From: Lachnospiraceae bacterium
GTDB lineage: Bacteria > Bacillota > Clostridia > Lachnospirales > Lachnospiraceae
Length of the DNA stretch: 5,966 nt
Direction: 5' to 3'
Assembly (NCBI GenBank): GCA_017615375.1
Contig: JAGAAH010000169.1
Location: forward strand, 1-5,966
Of this stretch, positions 1 to 5,729 are shown in pieces. The notes beneath the pieces are model-generated. The model had not been told where the DNA came from. It did not search any database and saw only the letters and a list, made by a program, of their open reading frames with translations. Made by a program: the position numbers and the translations under genes. The first letter of the stretch is position 1; each line of letters opens with the position of its first letter.

Positions 1-523
1 CATATTTCTTAGGTCCCTTCTCATCGAAATAATTCTTAAGTATCGTTACATTCTCACCAAGCTGCTCCTTAGGCAATATTGTTGCAGCCTTCGGTGATGT
101 ATAGACATAGAAGGCTTTCTTCGTATCCGCGATTTTCATAATCTCGTTAAAGTTAAGATGCGTCGCGGTATTACCTACTTCCTCGTCGCCTTCCTCATGC
201 TCCTTAAAGTCTACATCAATTCCGCTTTCATTAACCTTATATGTCATGGTTCTTGCAAGCGGCATGTTAGGTCTTGTCTGAAGCTTTGACACAAGGTAGA
301 GATTAACTGGCGTATATCCGATAAGCAAAATTCCCGCAAATATATACAATAACGTCGCGGAAATATCCGTAGTCTTGGCGCCGTATATAGCTATACCTAT
401 TACAAGAATTCCAAGCAAAGTAAATACATAAGTCTGGAATCTATGATAATTATAATATAGATTGAATCGGAACAAATCCTTTCTTGTAAGCGTAATATCG
501 AATGCTATCTCTCTGTTCTCCAC
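1..523 (-). CDS. YcxB-like membrane protein, partial (C-terminus beyond left edge)
   Basis: This frame is open from a GTG at 523 to the window edge, giving 174 visible residues. After a short polar N-terminus (ENREIAFDITLTRKDLFRF) come two hydrophobic segments at about residues 30-48 and 54-79, with a short loop between them. A soluble part follows, with the pattern NFNEIMKIADTKKAFYVYTS and then AATILPKEQL at about 124-155. This two-helix hairpin plus W/F-x-E-I-x-K-I and a PK-x-x-L motif matches the YcxB-like C-terminal domain (PF14317). The biochemical role of that family is unknown; it is a membrane protein with a cytoplasmic domain. GTG is chosen as start because no ATG lies nearby in frame before the first membrane segment, and AAGGGAG sits 11 bases upstream. 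The gene starts 6 bases after the tex stop, so it is probably co-transcribed and translationally coupled with tex. The C-terminal end lies outside the window. Confidence 0.8.
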   Translation of the reverse strand, partial: MENREIAFDITLTRKDLFRFNLYYNYHRFQTYVFTLLGILVIGIAIYGAKTTDISATLLYIFAGILLIGYTPVNLYLVSKLQTRPNMPLARTMTYKVNESGIDVDFKEHEEGDEEVGNTATHLNFNEIMKIADTKKAFYVYTSPKAATILPKEQLGENVTILKNYFDEKGPKKY

Positions 524-529
524 CTTTTC

Positions 530-2674
530 TTATACTCCCTTCATGGTAAGCTGAATTCTCTTCTTCTGCACATCCACGCTTAATACTTTGACATCCACGA
601 TATCGCCTACAGAAACAGCATCAAGCGGGTGCTTGATATAGCGCTCCGACATCTCGGATACGTGTACAAGACCGTCCTGATGTACTCCTATATCTATAAA
701 AGCTCCGAAATCTATAACATTTCTAACCGTTCCTTTAAGAACCATTCCCGGCGTAAGGTCTGTTAATTCCATTACATCCGTTCTAAGAATCGGCTTAGGC
801 ATATCAAGACGCGGGTCTCGTGCAGGCTTATCAAGCTCTTTTACAATATCGCGAAGTGAGTACTCGCCGATATTAAGTTCTTCCGATAAAGCCTTATAGT
901 CCTTAATCTTAGATGTCGCCTCGTGCGCCTTGGCAGTTCCGAGTTCATCCAAGCCCACACCGAGCTTTTCCAACAGTGCTTTTGCAATGTCGTATGACTC
1001 AGGGTGTACGCTCGTTGCATCCAAAGGATTTGCACCGCCCATAATTCTCATGAATCCCGCGCTTTGCTCAAAAGCTTTCGGTCCAAGCTTCGGAACCTTC
1101 TTAAGGTCGCTACGCTTCGTAAACTTACCGTTTTCTTCTCTATATGTAACAATGTTCTTCGCAATCGGCTTAGAGATACCGGATATATAAGAAAGTAACG
1201 ATGCAGACGCGGTATTAAGATCTACTCCAACCTTGTTAACGCAATCTTCCACGACACCAGACAATGCTTCCGTCAATTTCTTCTGATCCATATCGTGCTG
1301 ATACTGACCTACTCCTATTGCCTTAGGCTCAATCTTTACAAGCTCTGCCAATGGATCCTGCAATCTTCTTGCAATTGATGCGGCGCTTCTCTGGCCTACA
1401 TCAAAGTTCGGGAATTCTTCCGTTGCAAGCTTACTTGCAGAATATACTGATGCACCTGCTTCATTAACGATTACGTAAGATACCGGTTCAGAGATTTCAT
1501 GTAAAAGCTCTGCAATTACCTTCTCGGACTCTCTTGATGCAGTTCCGTTACCTACGGAAATAAGGCTTATACCGTACTTCTTGATGAGCGCTTTTAATAC
1601 TTTCTTTGATTCTTCTATTTTCTTCTGCGGTTCTGTAGGGAATATAACCGTAGTATCGAGAACTTTACCGGTTTCATCCACTACCGCAAGCTTGCATCCC
1701 GTTCTAAACGCAGGGTCCCAGCCAAGTGTTACCTTTCCCTGGATAGGAGGCTGCATAAGAAGCTGAGCCAAGTTCTTACCGAATACCTTGATTGCTCCGT
1801 CTTCCGCATTCTCCGTAAGCATATTTCTTACTTCACGCTCAATGGATGGTGCAATAAGTCTATCGTAACTGTCCTCTATAGCTTCTGCGAGGACTGCTGC
1901 CGTTTCCGCTTTTTCATTGACTATTATCTGCTTCTTAAGATAATCCGTTAATCTCTCTTCTTCAACGAGTACCGATACCTTAAGAACCTTCTCAGCTTCA
2001 CCGCGGTTTAATGCAAGAACTCTATGTCCTGCGATTCTTTTAACCGCTTCGGTGAAATCATAATACATATCGTATACGGTTGATTCCGCATCATCCTTAG
2101 CCTTTGATGTAATCATTCCGTGCTCTACGGTATACTCTCTTATATACTTTCTGTAATCCGCATTCTCCGATATAGATTCAGCGATTATATCCTTTGCACC
2201 GTTAATCGCATCTTCCGCGGTCATTACTTCTTTGGATTCATCTATATACTTTGCTGCTTCAGCTTCAAGCGGTGTATTAAGTCTCTGCAATAATATAATA
2301 TTGGCAAGCGGCTCTAAGCCTTTTTCCTTAGCGATTGTTGCTCTTGTTCTTCTCTTTGGACGATAAGGAAGGTATAAGTCATCTACCGCAACCATTGTTG
2401 TTGCAGCAATAATTGCAGCTTTTAACTCATCCGTAAGCTTTCCCTGTTCCTCTATACTGCTTAATACCTGTTCCTTCTTCTCTTCAAGGTTTCTAAGATA
2501 CAATAATCTCTCATGAAGATTACGAAGCACCTCATCATTAAGGGCTCCCGTAACTTCCTTTCTGTATCTTGCAATAAAAGGAATCGTATTTCCTTCATCT
2601 ATAAGCTTAACCGTCGCTTCAACTTGCGCCGGTCTTATCTTCAACTCTTCTGCTATCGCTCTAATAATGTCCAT
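530..2674 (-). CDS. tex: Tex family S1 RNA-binding transcription accessory protein
   Basis: This is a 714-residue cytoplasmic protein of the Tex family (bacterial relative of eukaryotic Spt6), a nucleic-acid-binding factor linked to transcription; its precise role in Firmicutes is unsettled. Domains, counted from the chosen start: the N-terminal Tex domain at about 1-190 with the typical TIPFIARYRKEVTGALND and DDLYLPYRPKRRTRATIA segments; a YqgF/RNase H-like domain at about 314-440 (TLGWDPAFRTGCKLAVVD, GNGTASRES); the family motif GVGQYQHD at 454-461; a helix-hairpin-helix region at about 484-545 (LNTASASLLSYISGIS, VPKLGPKAFEQSAGF); and a C-terminal S1 domain at about 640-714 (GTVRNVIDFGAFIDIG, DGLVHVSEMS). 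The length is usual for the family and no domain is missing. The start at 2674 is preferred over an in-frame ATG at 2695. GAGGT lies 6 bases before it, the protein then begins MDIIRAIAEEL as expected, and 2695 would lie almost at the predicted transcription start. The gene leads a two-gene unit with the YcxB-like gene. Confidence 0.96.
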   Translation of the reverse strand: MDIIRAIAEELKIRPAQVEATVKLIDEGNTIPFIARYRKEVTGALNDEVLRNLHERLLYLRNLEEKKEQVLSSIEEQGKLTDELKAAIIAATTMVAVDDLYLPYRPKRRTRATIAKEKGLEPLANIILLQRLNTPLEAEAAKYIDESKEVMTAEDAINGAKDIIAESISENADYRKYIREYTVEHGMITSKAKDDAESTVYDMYYDFTEAVKRIAGHRVLALNRGEAEKVLKVSVLVEEERLTDYLKKQIIVNEKAETAAVLAEAIEDSYDRLIAPSIEREVRNMLTENAEDGAIKVFGKNLAQLLMQPPIQGKVTLGWDPAFRTGCKLAVVDETGKVLDTTVIFPTEPQKKIEESKKVLKALIKKYGISLISVGNGTASRESEKVIAELLHEISEPVSYVIVNEAGASVYSASKLATEEFPNFDVGQRSAASIARRLQDPLAELVKIEPKAIGVGQYQHDMDQKKLTEALSGVVEDCVNKVGVDLNTASASLLSYISGISKPIAKNIVTYREENGKFTKRSDLKKVPKLGPKAFEQSAGFMRIMGGANPLDATSVHPESYDIAKALLEKLGVGLDELGTAKAHEATSKIKDYKALSEELNIGEYSLRDIVKELDKPARDPRLDMPKPILRTDVMELTDLTPGMVLKGTVRNVIDFGAFIDIGVHQDGLVHVSEMSERYIKHPLDAVSVGDIVDVKVLSVDVQKKRIQLTMKGV
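535..541 (-). promoter_or_regulatory. Shine-Dalgarno for the YcxB-like gene, inside the end of tex
   Basis: AAGGGAG on the minus strand is formed by the Lys-Gly-Val codons at the end of tex. It stands 11 bases before the GTG at 523. It decides the choice of GTG and implies that ribosomes finishing tex can reinitiate on the downstream gene. Confidence 0.65.
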
Positions 2675-2680
2675 TTTCGT

Positions 2681-2685
2681 ACCTC
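2681..2685 (-). promoter_or_regulatory. Shine-Dalgarno that fixes the tex start
   Basis: GAGGT on the minus strand, followed by six bases (ACGAAA) and the ATG at 2674. The upstream in-frame ATG at 2695 has only AT-rich promoter sequence before it, so 2674 is the likely initiation codon. Confidence 0.7.
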
Positions 2686-2709
2686 GACATTTCATACTTA
2701 TTCTATTAT

Positions 2710-2738
2710 ATTATATTAAATTACGCGCATTTTCTCAA
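2710..2738 (-). promoter_or_regulatory. Sigma-A type promoter of tex
   Basis: On the minus strand TTGAGA (2738..2733) is separated by exactly 17 bases from TATAAT (2715..2710). This is a full -10 consensus with a 4-of-6 match at -35. A second TATAAT overlaps it at 2710..2705 because the stretch reads TATAATATAAT, but its spacing would be 22. The predicted transcription start is near 2703, giving a leader of about 29 bases, just enough for the GAGGT ribosome site. No room is left for a riboswitch or attenuator. Confidence 0.75.
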
Positions 2739-2743
2739 GAAAA
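2730..2743. repeat. Perfect 14-base palindrome over the tex -35
   Basis: TTTTCT-CA-AGAAAA has six-base perfect arms around a two-base centre. It covers the -35 hexamer of the tex promoter and ends 10 bases before the -35 of the opposite promoter. It could be an operator for either or both genes. It is short and AT-rich, so chance occurrence is quite possible. No regulator gene lies next to it. Confidence 0.35.
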
Positions 2744-2753
2744 GAGTTGTAAA

Positions 2754-2782
2754 TTGTATTTTCATTATAAGTCTGATACAAT
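2754..2782 (+). promoter_or_regulatory. Extended -10 promoter of the membrane-protein pair
   Basis: TTGTAT (2754..2759), a 17-base spacer, then TACAAT (2777..2782), preceded by TG one base upstream (TGATACAAT). The -10 matches five of six bases. The extended TGn element compensates for a weak -35 (three of six). The predicted start is near 2789, leaving a leader of about 28 bases to the ATG at 2817. It is divergent from the tex promoter, with the two -35 boxes 15 bases apart. Confidence 0.6.
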
Positions 2783-2805
2783 GTTATATGAAATTTGTAT
2801 CTTTC

Positions 2806-2810
2806 GGAGG
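2806..2810 (+). promoter_or_regulatory. Shine-Dalgarno that fixes the start of the DUF4190-like gene
   Basis: GGAGG followed by six bases (CAGTAT) and the ATG at 2817. The reading frame is open far upstream, to 2667, but that stretch contains the promoter, so the start is set here. Confidence 0.8.
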
Positions 2811-2816
2811 CAGTAT

Positions 2817-3182
2817 ATGGACTATCAGAATATGCAGATTAAAAGGCAACCGATTGAGCCTAATAAAAGCCCTCTTTCGGACATTGCTTTTGTAATCGCA
2901 ATAATCGGGATTTTCTGCTCACCGGTGCCGTTTTTCGGTTTCTTTGCACCGGCGCTTGCATTAATTCTTGCCAACTTGGGAAGAGGATATAAGAATGAAT
3001 TTACCGGCAAAGGTAAAGCTGCTTTAATAATCGGTATTATCGGTTTACTTATCGCACTTATATTACTTATCGTCGAAGTTCGCTTCTATTTAACTTCCGT
3101 TCTTCCGGCATTTAACAACAACTTCGAAGAATTCTTCAAGAACTACATGAACGAATTCATGAATAATTCAGGTATACAGTAG
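2817..3182 (+). CDS. Small DUF4190-like membrane protein, function unknown
   Basis: This is a 121-residue protein with a polar N-terminus (MDYQNMQIKRQPIEPNKSPL). A long hydrophobic stretch at about 23-53, interrupted by Pro residues (CSPVPFFGFFAPALALIL), comes next. A short basic loop (RGYKNEFTGKGKA) is followed by a strong membrane segment at about 68-88. The tail at 97-121 is rich in Asn, Phe and Glu (NNNFEEFFKNYMNEFMNN). The two-helix layout with a GKGKAALIIGIIGLLIAL second helix resembles DUF4190-type proteins, which have no assigned function. The match is by pattern only and the C-terminal tail is not part of that domain. There is no signal peptide cleavage site. The start at 2817 has GGAGG at six bases and lies about 28 bases after a predicted promoter. 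The stop overlaps the ribosome site of the next gene, so the two are almost certainly one operon and may act together in the membrane. Confidence 0.75.
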   Translation: MDYQNMQIKRQPIEPNKSPLSDIAFVIAIIGIFCSPVPFFGFFAPALALILANLGRGYKNEFTGKGKAALIIGIIGLLIALILLIVEVRFYLTSVLPAFNNNFEEFFKNYMNEFMNNSGIQ

Positions 3183-3187
3183 GAGGT
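3181..3187 (+). promoter_or_regulatory. Shine-Dalgarno of the DUF975 gene, overlapping the upstream stop
   Basis: A perfect AGGAGGT, whose first two bases are the last two of the upstream TAG (3180..3182), lies five bases before the ATG at 3193. A terminating ribosome would sit on this site, which favours coupled translation of the two membrane proteins. Confidence 0.8.
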
Positions 3188-3192
3188 GCGGC

Positions 3193-4035
3193 ATGAAAAG
3201 AAAGTGTTCAGAATTAAAGCGACTAAGCCGTGCGGCTCTCCTCGGACAGTTTCCGCTTATCATATGCGGATATGTAATCGTAAGCGCATTGCTTTCAATT
3301 ACGGAACGAGTATTTACAACACCGATTTCCAATATGTATGAAACGGCCTTACTTACTGGCAATTTGGATTCGGTACCTTCGTTTTTCGAATGGCCGGTAC
3401 TTTGCTATGCAGGTCTTGCCGCAATGATTATAGTCGGTCTTGTATCATCAATCTTCACCGCAGGAATTATCAAGCTTTTACTTGATGCATCAAGAGGTGA
3501 GGAAGTTAAAATCGGTACCGTATTTTCACAGTTTAAATATAGACCGGACCGTTACATTATACTTACGATTCTTATTGCATTAATTGAAATCATTCCGTAC
3601 GCTCCTGCAATCGCGCTTTTAGTCATAGCTTCTTTAATGGGCTTTGAAGGATCCAAACTCGTAATCACTACATTAGTTGCAATTGCACTTTTCGTTATCG
3701 GATTTATAATCGCAGTCTTTCTTGCATTAAGATTTGCGCTTACAACTTATCTGCTTGTAGATAACGAGAACCTGTCAACCATTAATGCTTTAAAAGACAG
3801 CTACCATCTTATGTCGGGTAATGTATTACGACTCATCTATATCGGATTAAGCTTCATTCCTATGGCGCTTCTCGTAATACTTACATTCGGACTCGGCGCT
3901 TTATGGGTACAGCCTTATATGGATTGTACAATAGTTAACTTCTATCTCGATGTTAAGGGAGAACTTAATGAAAAAGAAGAAGAGGCCAAACGCCTTGAAG
4001 AAGAGATGGGACCTTCATTTGATACTTATGTATAA
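3193..4035 (+). CDS. DUF975 family integral membrane protein
   Basis: This is a 280-residue polytopic membrane protein. It has a basic amphipathic N-terminus (MKRKCSELKRLSRAALLGQF) and about five hydrophobic stretches: roughly 20-36, 70-97, 120-148, 157-187 and 213-240. The region RFALTTYLLVDNENLSTINALKDSYHLMSGNVLRL, followed by GLSFIPMALLVILTFGLGALWVQPYMDCTIVNFYLDV (about 180-254), is the hallmark of DUF975. In that family the pattern is L-x-D-N-x-x-x-x-x-x-x-A-L-x-x-S-x-x-L-M-x-G followed by a glycine-rich last helix and a P-Y motif. Biochemical function is unknown for the family. The charged tail after the last helix (ELNEKEEEAKRLEEEMG) is probably a short cytoplasmic helix. The gene follows the DUF4190-like gene by 10 bases with an ideal ribosome site and is closed by a strong terminator. 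That marks a self-contained two-gene operon of envelope proteins. Confidence 0.88.
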   Translation: MKRKCSELKRLSRAALLGQFPLIICGYVIVSALLSITERVFTTPISNMYETALLTGNLDSVPSFFEWPVLCYAGLAAMIIVGLVSSIFTAGIIKLLLDASRGEEVKIGTVFSQFKYRPDRYIILTILIALIEIIPYAPAIALLVIASLMGFEGSKLVITTLVAIALFVIGFIIAVFLALRFALTTYLLVDNENLSTINALKDSYHLMSGNVLRLIYIGLSFIPMALLVILTFGLGALWVQPYMDCTIVNFYLDVKGELNEKEEEAKRLEEEMGPSFDTYV

Positions 4036-4047
4036 AATATAAAATTT

Positions 4048-4073
4048 AAGCCCTGTTCAAAAGAACAGGGCTT
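4048..4073. terminator. Rho-independent terminator, probably bidirectional
   Basis: A perfect 11-base-pair stem (AAGCCCTGTTC / GAACAGGGCTT) closes a four-base AAAA loop. It lies 12 bases after the DUF975 stop and 13 bases after the lysC stop on the other strand. On the plus strand it runs into TTTTGTTAT (with the stem-end Ts), and on the minus strand into TTAAATTTTATATTTT. The plus direction has the better T run. Its position between convergent genes suggests it ends both transcripts. Confidence 0.9.
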
Positions 4074-4086
4074 TTGTTATGTCTTT

Positions 4087-4554
4087 CTATATAAGTGCTG
4101 CGTGTATTGCACGAACCGCATTTTCCATATCGATTTCATCGATAAGTACCGTAATTCTAATCTCACTTGTATAAGTCATCTTAATCTTGATATTGGAGTT
4201 GAAAAGTGCCTCAAACATCTTAACCGCAACTCCGGGGCTGCTCTGGATTCCGGCACCTACTATCGATACCTTGGCTACGTGCTCATCAACAATAACCTTC
4301 TCGGCTTTAATTCTCTCCAAATTATCATTAAGAAGCGCCTCGGCTCTTGGTGCGCAATCCTTGGATACAAGAATCGATATATCTATCTTGCCGTTATCCG
4401 ACATATTATGAAGTATCGCATCCACTGCAATACTGTTTGATGACAAAAGATCGAATACTCTATATTCCGAGCCTATTGCATCCGGAACATTCTTGATTGT
4501 TATGCATACTGTATTCTTATCGGCTGCAACGCCGCTTGCAAGCATACTCTCCAC
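4087..4554 (-). CDS. Candidate nested beta subunit of aspartate kinase (internal start in lysC)
   Basis: An in-frame GTG (codon 245 of lysC) is preceded, seven bases upstream, by AGGGAGGT, a 7-of-8 match to the ideal AAGGAGGT. An in-frame ATG follows at codon 248 (4545), with GGAG only three bases before it. Either start would yield a 155- or 152-residue protein containing just the two ACT domains. In Bacillus subtilis aspartokinase II and Corynebacterium aspartokinase, an independently translated beta subunit of about 160 residues, made from the same gene, pairs with the full-length alpha chain in an alpha2-beta2 regulatory complex. The position here, exactly at the catalytic/ACT boundary, agrees with that. 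That the site is used in this organism is inferred, not shown. Confidence 0.6.
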   Translation of the reverse strand: MESMLASGVAADKNTVCITIKNVPDAIGSEYRVFDLLSSNSIAVDAILHNMSDNGKIDISILVSKDCAPRAEALLNDNLERIKAEKVIVDEHVAKVSIVGAGIQSSPGVAVKMFEALFNSNIKIKMTYTSEIRITVLIDEIDMENAVRAIHAALI

Positions 4555-5286
4555 TTTGGTTACCTCCCTGACATACGTACCTTCCGCTGTTGATTTACTG
4601 TCTCTGACTACAAGCGTTACTCCGTACTTCTTTGCAAGTTCTACCGACCTATTATGAAGTACCTGTGCGCCTATAGATGCAAGCTCAAGCATCTCGTCAT
4701 ACGTAATTTCCTGTAACTTCCTTGCATCCGGAACAATCCTCGGGTCTGCGGTATATACACCGTCAACATCAGTATATATCTCACAGGTATCCGCATGCAT
4801 GGCTGCAGCAACCGCAACCGCCGTTGTATCCGAACCGCCTCTTCCTATTGTCGTTATATCACCATATTTATCAAGTCCCTGAAAGCCCGTTATACATACA
4901 ACTCTTCTTGCTTCAAGTTCATGTTCGATTCGCTCCGTCTCTATCTTATGAAGTCTTGCCGTCAAGTGATTTGCCGTCGACATCATCGGAACCTGAAAGG
5001 CATTTAATGAAACCGCAGGAACATTTAGCGCATCAAGTGCCATGCACATAAGCGCTACAGATGTCTGCTCGCCTGTTGCAAGAAGCGCATCCATCTCGCG
5101 AGGAGGCGGGGTCATATTAACTTCGTGCGCAAGACTAAGTAACTCATCCGTTGTCTGATCCATAGCGGATAAAACCACTATGACATCGTTTCCGAGTCTA
5201 TAGTCCTGCTCTATTCTCTTTGCGACATTCTTAATCTTCTCCGCATTACCTACGGAAGTGCCGCCAAACTTCTTAACTATCAGCAT
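4087..5286 (-). CDS. lysC: Aspartate kinase, class II with two C-terminal ACT domains
   Basis: Aspartate kinase (EC 2.7.2.4) phosphorylates L-aspartate with ATP to form 4-phospho-L-aspartate, the first step towards lysine/diaminopimelate, threonine, methionine and isoleucine. The 399-residue length fits the Bacillus aspartokinase II/Corynebacterium LysC type. Visible motifs are KFGGTSVG at 6-13 (nucleotide site), VVLSAM at 37-42, TGEQTSVAL at 71-79, TTIGRGGSDTTAVA at 145-158, YTDVDGVYTADPRIV at 171-185 (ATP and aspartate binding), and IGAQVLHNRSVELAKKYGV at 205-223. Regulatory ACT domains follow at about 258-330 and 337-399 (VSIVGAGIQSSPGVAVKMFEAL, TSEIRITVLI). Feedback inhibition by lysine and/or threonine is expected from the family. 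The first ACT effector loop reads NVPDAIGSEYRVF, where relatives usually have D-x-P-G, so inhibitor response may differ. AAGGAG lies 11 bases before the ATG, within the end of the upstream ACT gene. The gap is five bases, so lysC is the last gene of the prfB-ACT-lysC run. No own leader, T-box or lysine riboswitch is present. Confidence 0.97.
   Translation of the reverse strand: MLIVKKFGGTSVGNAEKIKNVAKRIEQDYRLGNDVIVVLSAMDQTTDELLSLAHEVNMTPPPREMDALLATGEQTSVALMCMALDALNVPAVSLNAFQVPMMSTANHLTARLHKIETERIEHELEARRVVCITGFQGLDKYGDITTIGRGGSDTTAVAVAAAMHADTCEIYTDVDGVYTADPRIVPDARKLQEITYDEMLELASIGAQVLHNRSVELAKKYGVTLVVRDSKSTAEGTYVREVTKVESMLASGVAADKNTVCITIKNVPDAIGSEYRVFDLLSSNSIAVDAILHNMSDNGKIDISILVSKDCAPRAEALLNDNLERIKAEKVIVDEHVAKVSIVGAGIQSSPGVAVKMFEALFNSNIKIKMTYTSEIRITVLIDEIDMENAVRAIHAALI
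4562..4569 (-). promoter_or_regulatory. Internal Shine-Dalgarno within lysC
   Basis: AGGGAGGT on the minus strand, formed by the Arg-Glu-Val codons 240-242 of lysC, followed by AACCAAA and an in-frame GTG. It is stronger, and better spaced, than the site that starts lysC itself (AAGGAG at 11 bases). Confidence 0.6.
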
Positions 5287-5291
5287 TGAAG

Positions 5292-5729
5292 TTAATTCTC
5301 CTTTGCCAGAATTTTTACATAATGCACGCCATCACGTTTAGATATATTCTCTATTATCTTAGGGAAATAATCGGCTTCTTCCGGTGCTTCAAGCACAAGC
5401 ATAAGATTGGCCAAACCGTTAACCGATATGCCCTGGTGAATATTAACTATATTAACCTTATATTCCGCAATGGCATTTAATACTCCCAAGAATATACCCG
5501 GTCCGTCATCAACCTGCAAGATTACGGTCGTAAGCTTACCCGTATCTTTCTTATGGAAAATCGAAATATCGTCCTTATACTTATAGAAAGAGCTTCTGCT
5601 TATTCCCACGTATTCCGTCGCTTCCTGTATGGATTCGACTTTGCCGGATTCAAGAAGCTTCTTTGCTTCCACTACCTTAAGCAATACTTCGGGGACTGCG
5701 CGTTCTCTTAATACATAATATTTCTCCAT
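5292..5729 (-). CDS. ACT domain-containing protein, UPF0735/PheB-like
   Basis: This is a 145-residue cytoplasmic protein. It begins [30 protein letters not shown], followed by a short helix-turn-helix-like segment at about 32-54 (SIQEATEYVGISRSSFYKYKDD). An ACT domain fills about 66-142 (TVILQVDDGPGIFLGVLNAIAEYKVNIVNIHQGISVNGLANLMLVLE). This N-terminal pattern plus one ACT domain is the UPF0735 family, which includes Bacillus PheB. ACT domains usually bind amino acids, so the protein is a likely amino-acid-responsive regulator. The chorismate mutase label sometimes given to PheB is not supported by any catalytic motif seen here. The start ATG overlaps the prfB stop by one base (TAATG) and has AAGGGAG seven bases upstream. 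It sits directly before lysC with a five-base gap, which suggests a role in aspartate-family or aromatic amino acid control. Which ligand it binds cannot be read from the sequence. Confidence 0.88.
   Translation of the reverse strand: MEKYYVLRERAVPEVLLKVVEAKKLLESGKVESIQEATEYVGISRSSFYKYKDDISIFHKKDTGKLTTVILQVDDGPGIFLGVLNAIAEYKVNIVNIHQGISVNGLANLMLVLEAPEEADYFPKIIENISKRDGVHYVKILAKEN
5298..5303 (-). promoter_or_regulatory. Shine-Dalgarno of lysC, inside the end of the ACT gene
   Basis: AAGGAG, formed by the Lys-Glu codons of the upstream C-terminus (LAKEN), stands 11 bases before the lysC ATG at 5286 and four bases before the upstream stop codon. The long spacing suggests modest initiation that depends on ribosomes terminating next to it. 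Confidence 0.65.

Noticed and set aside
930..1190. Plus-strand open frames opposite tex (also 1004..1198, 1581..1766, 2513..2719)
   Set aside because: All are antisense to an intact tex gene, have no supporting ribosome site or promoter, and their translations look like low-quality shadows.
2675..2695. Longer tex reading frame starting at the ATG at 2695
   Set aside because: It would start about eight bases after the predicted transcription start, with no ribosome site. The extra residues (MKCRGTK) are not typical of Tex, and GAGGT serves the ATG at 2674.
2705..2720. TATAATATAAT run as a microsatellite or special repeat
   Set aside because: It is two overlapping -10 hexamers in an AT-rich promoter. 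Only the one at 2710..2715 has correct spacing, so no further meaning is claimed.
2667..2816. Upstream extension of the DUF4190-like reading frame
   Set aside because: The frame is open, but the stretch contains both promoters and the tex leader. GGAGG six bases before 2817 marks the true start.
4102..4440. Plus-strand open frame of 112 codons opposite lysC
   Set aside because: It lies wholly inside the strongly conserved lysC on the other strand, lacks a family resemblance, and is an antisense shadow. The frames at 4722..5051 and 4795..5007 are rejected for the same reason.
5287..5300. Lysine riboswitch or T-box before lysC
   Set aside because: Only five bases separate the ACT gene from lysC, so there is no room for a leader. 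Any such element would have to lie upstream of prfB, outside the window.
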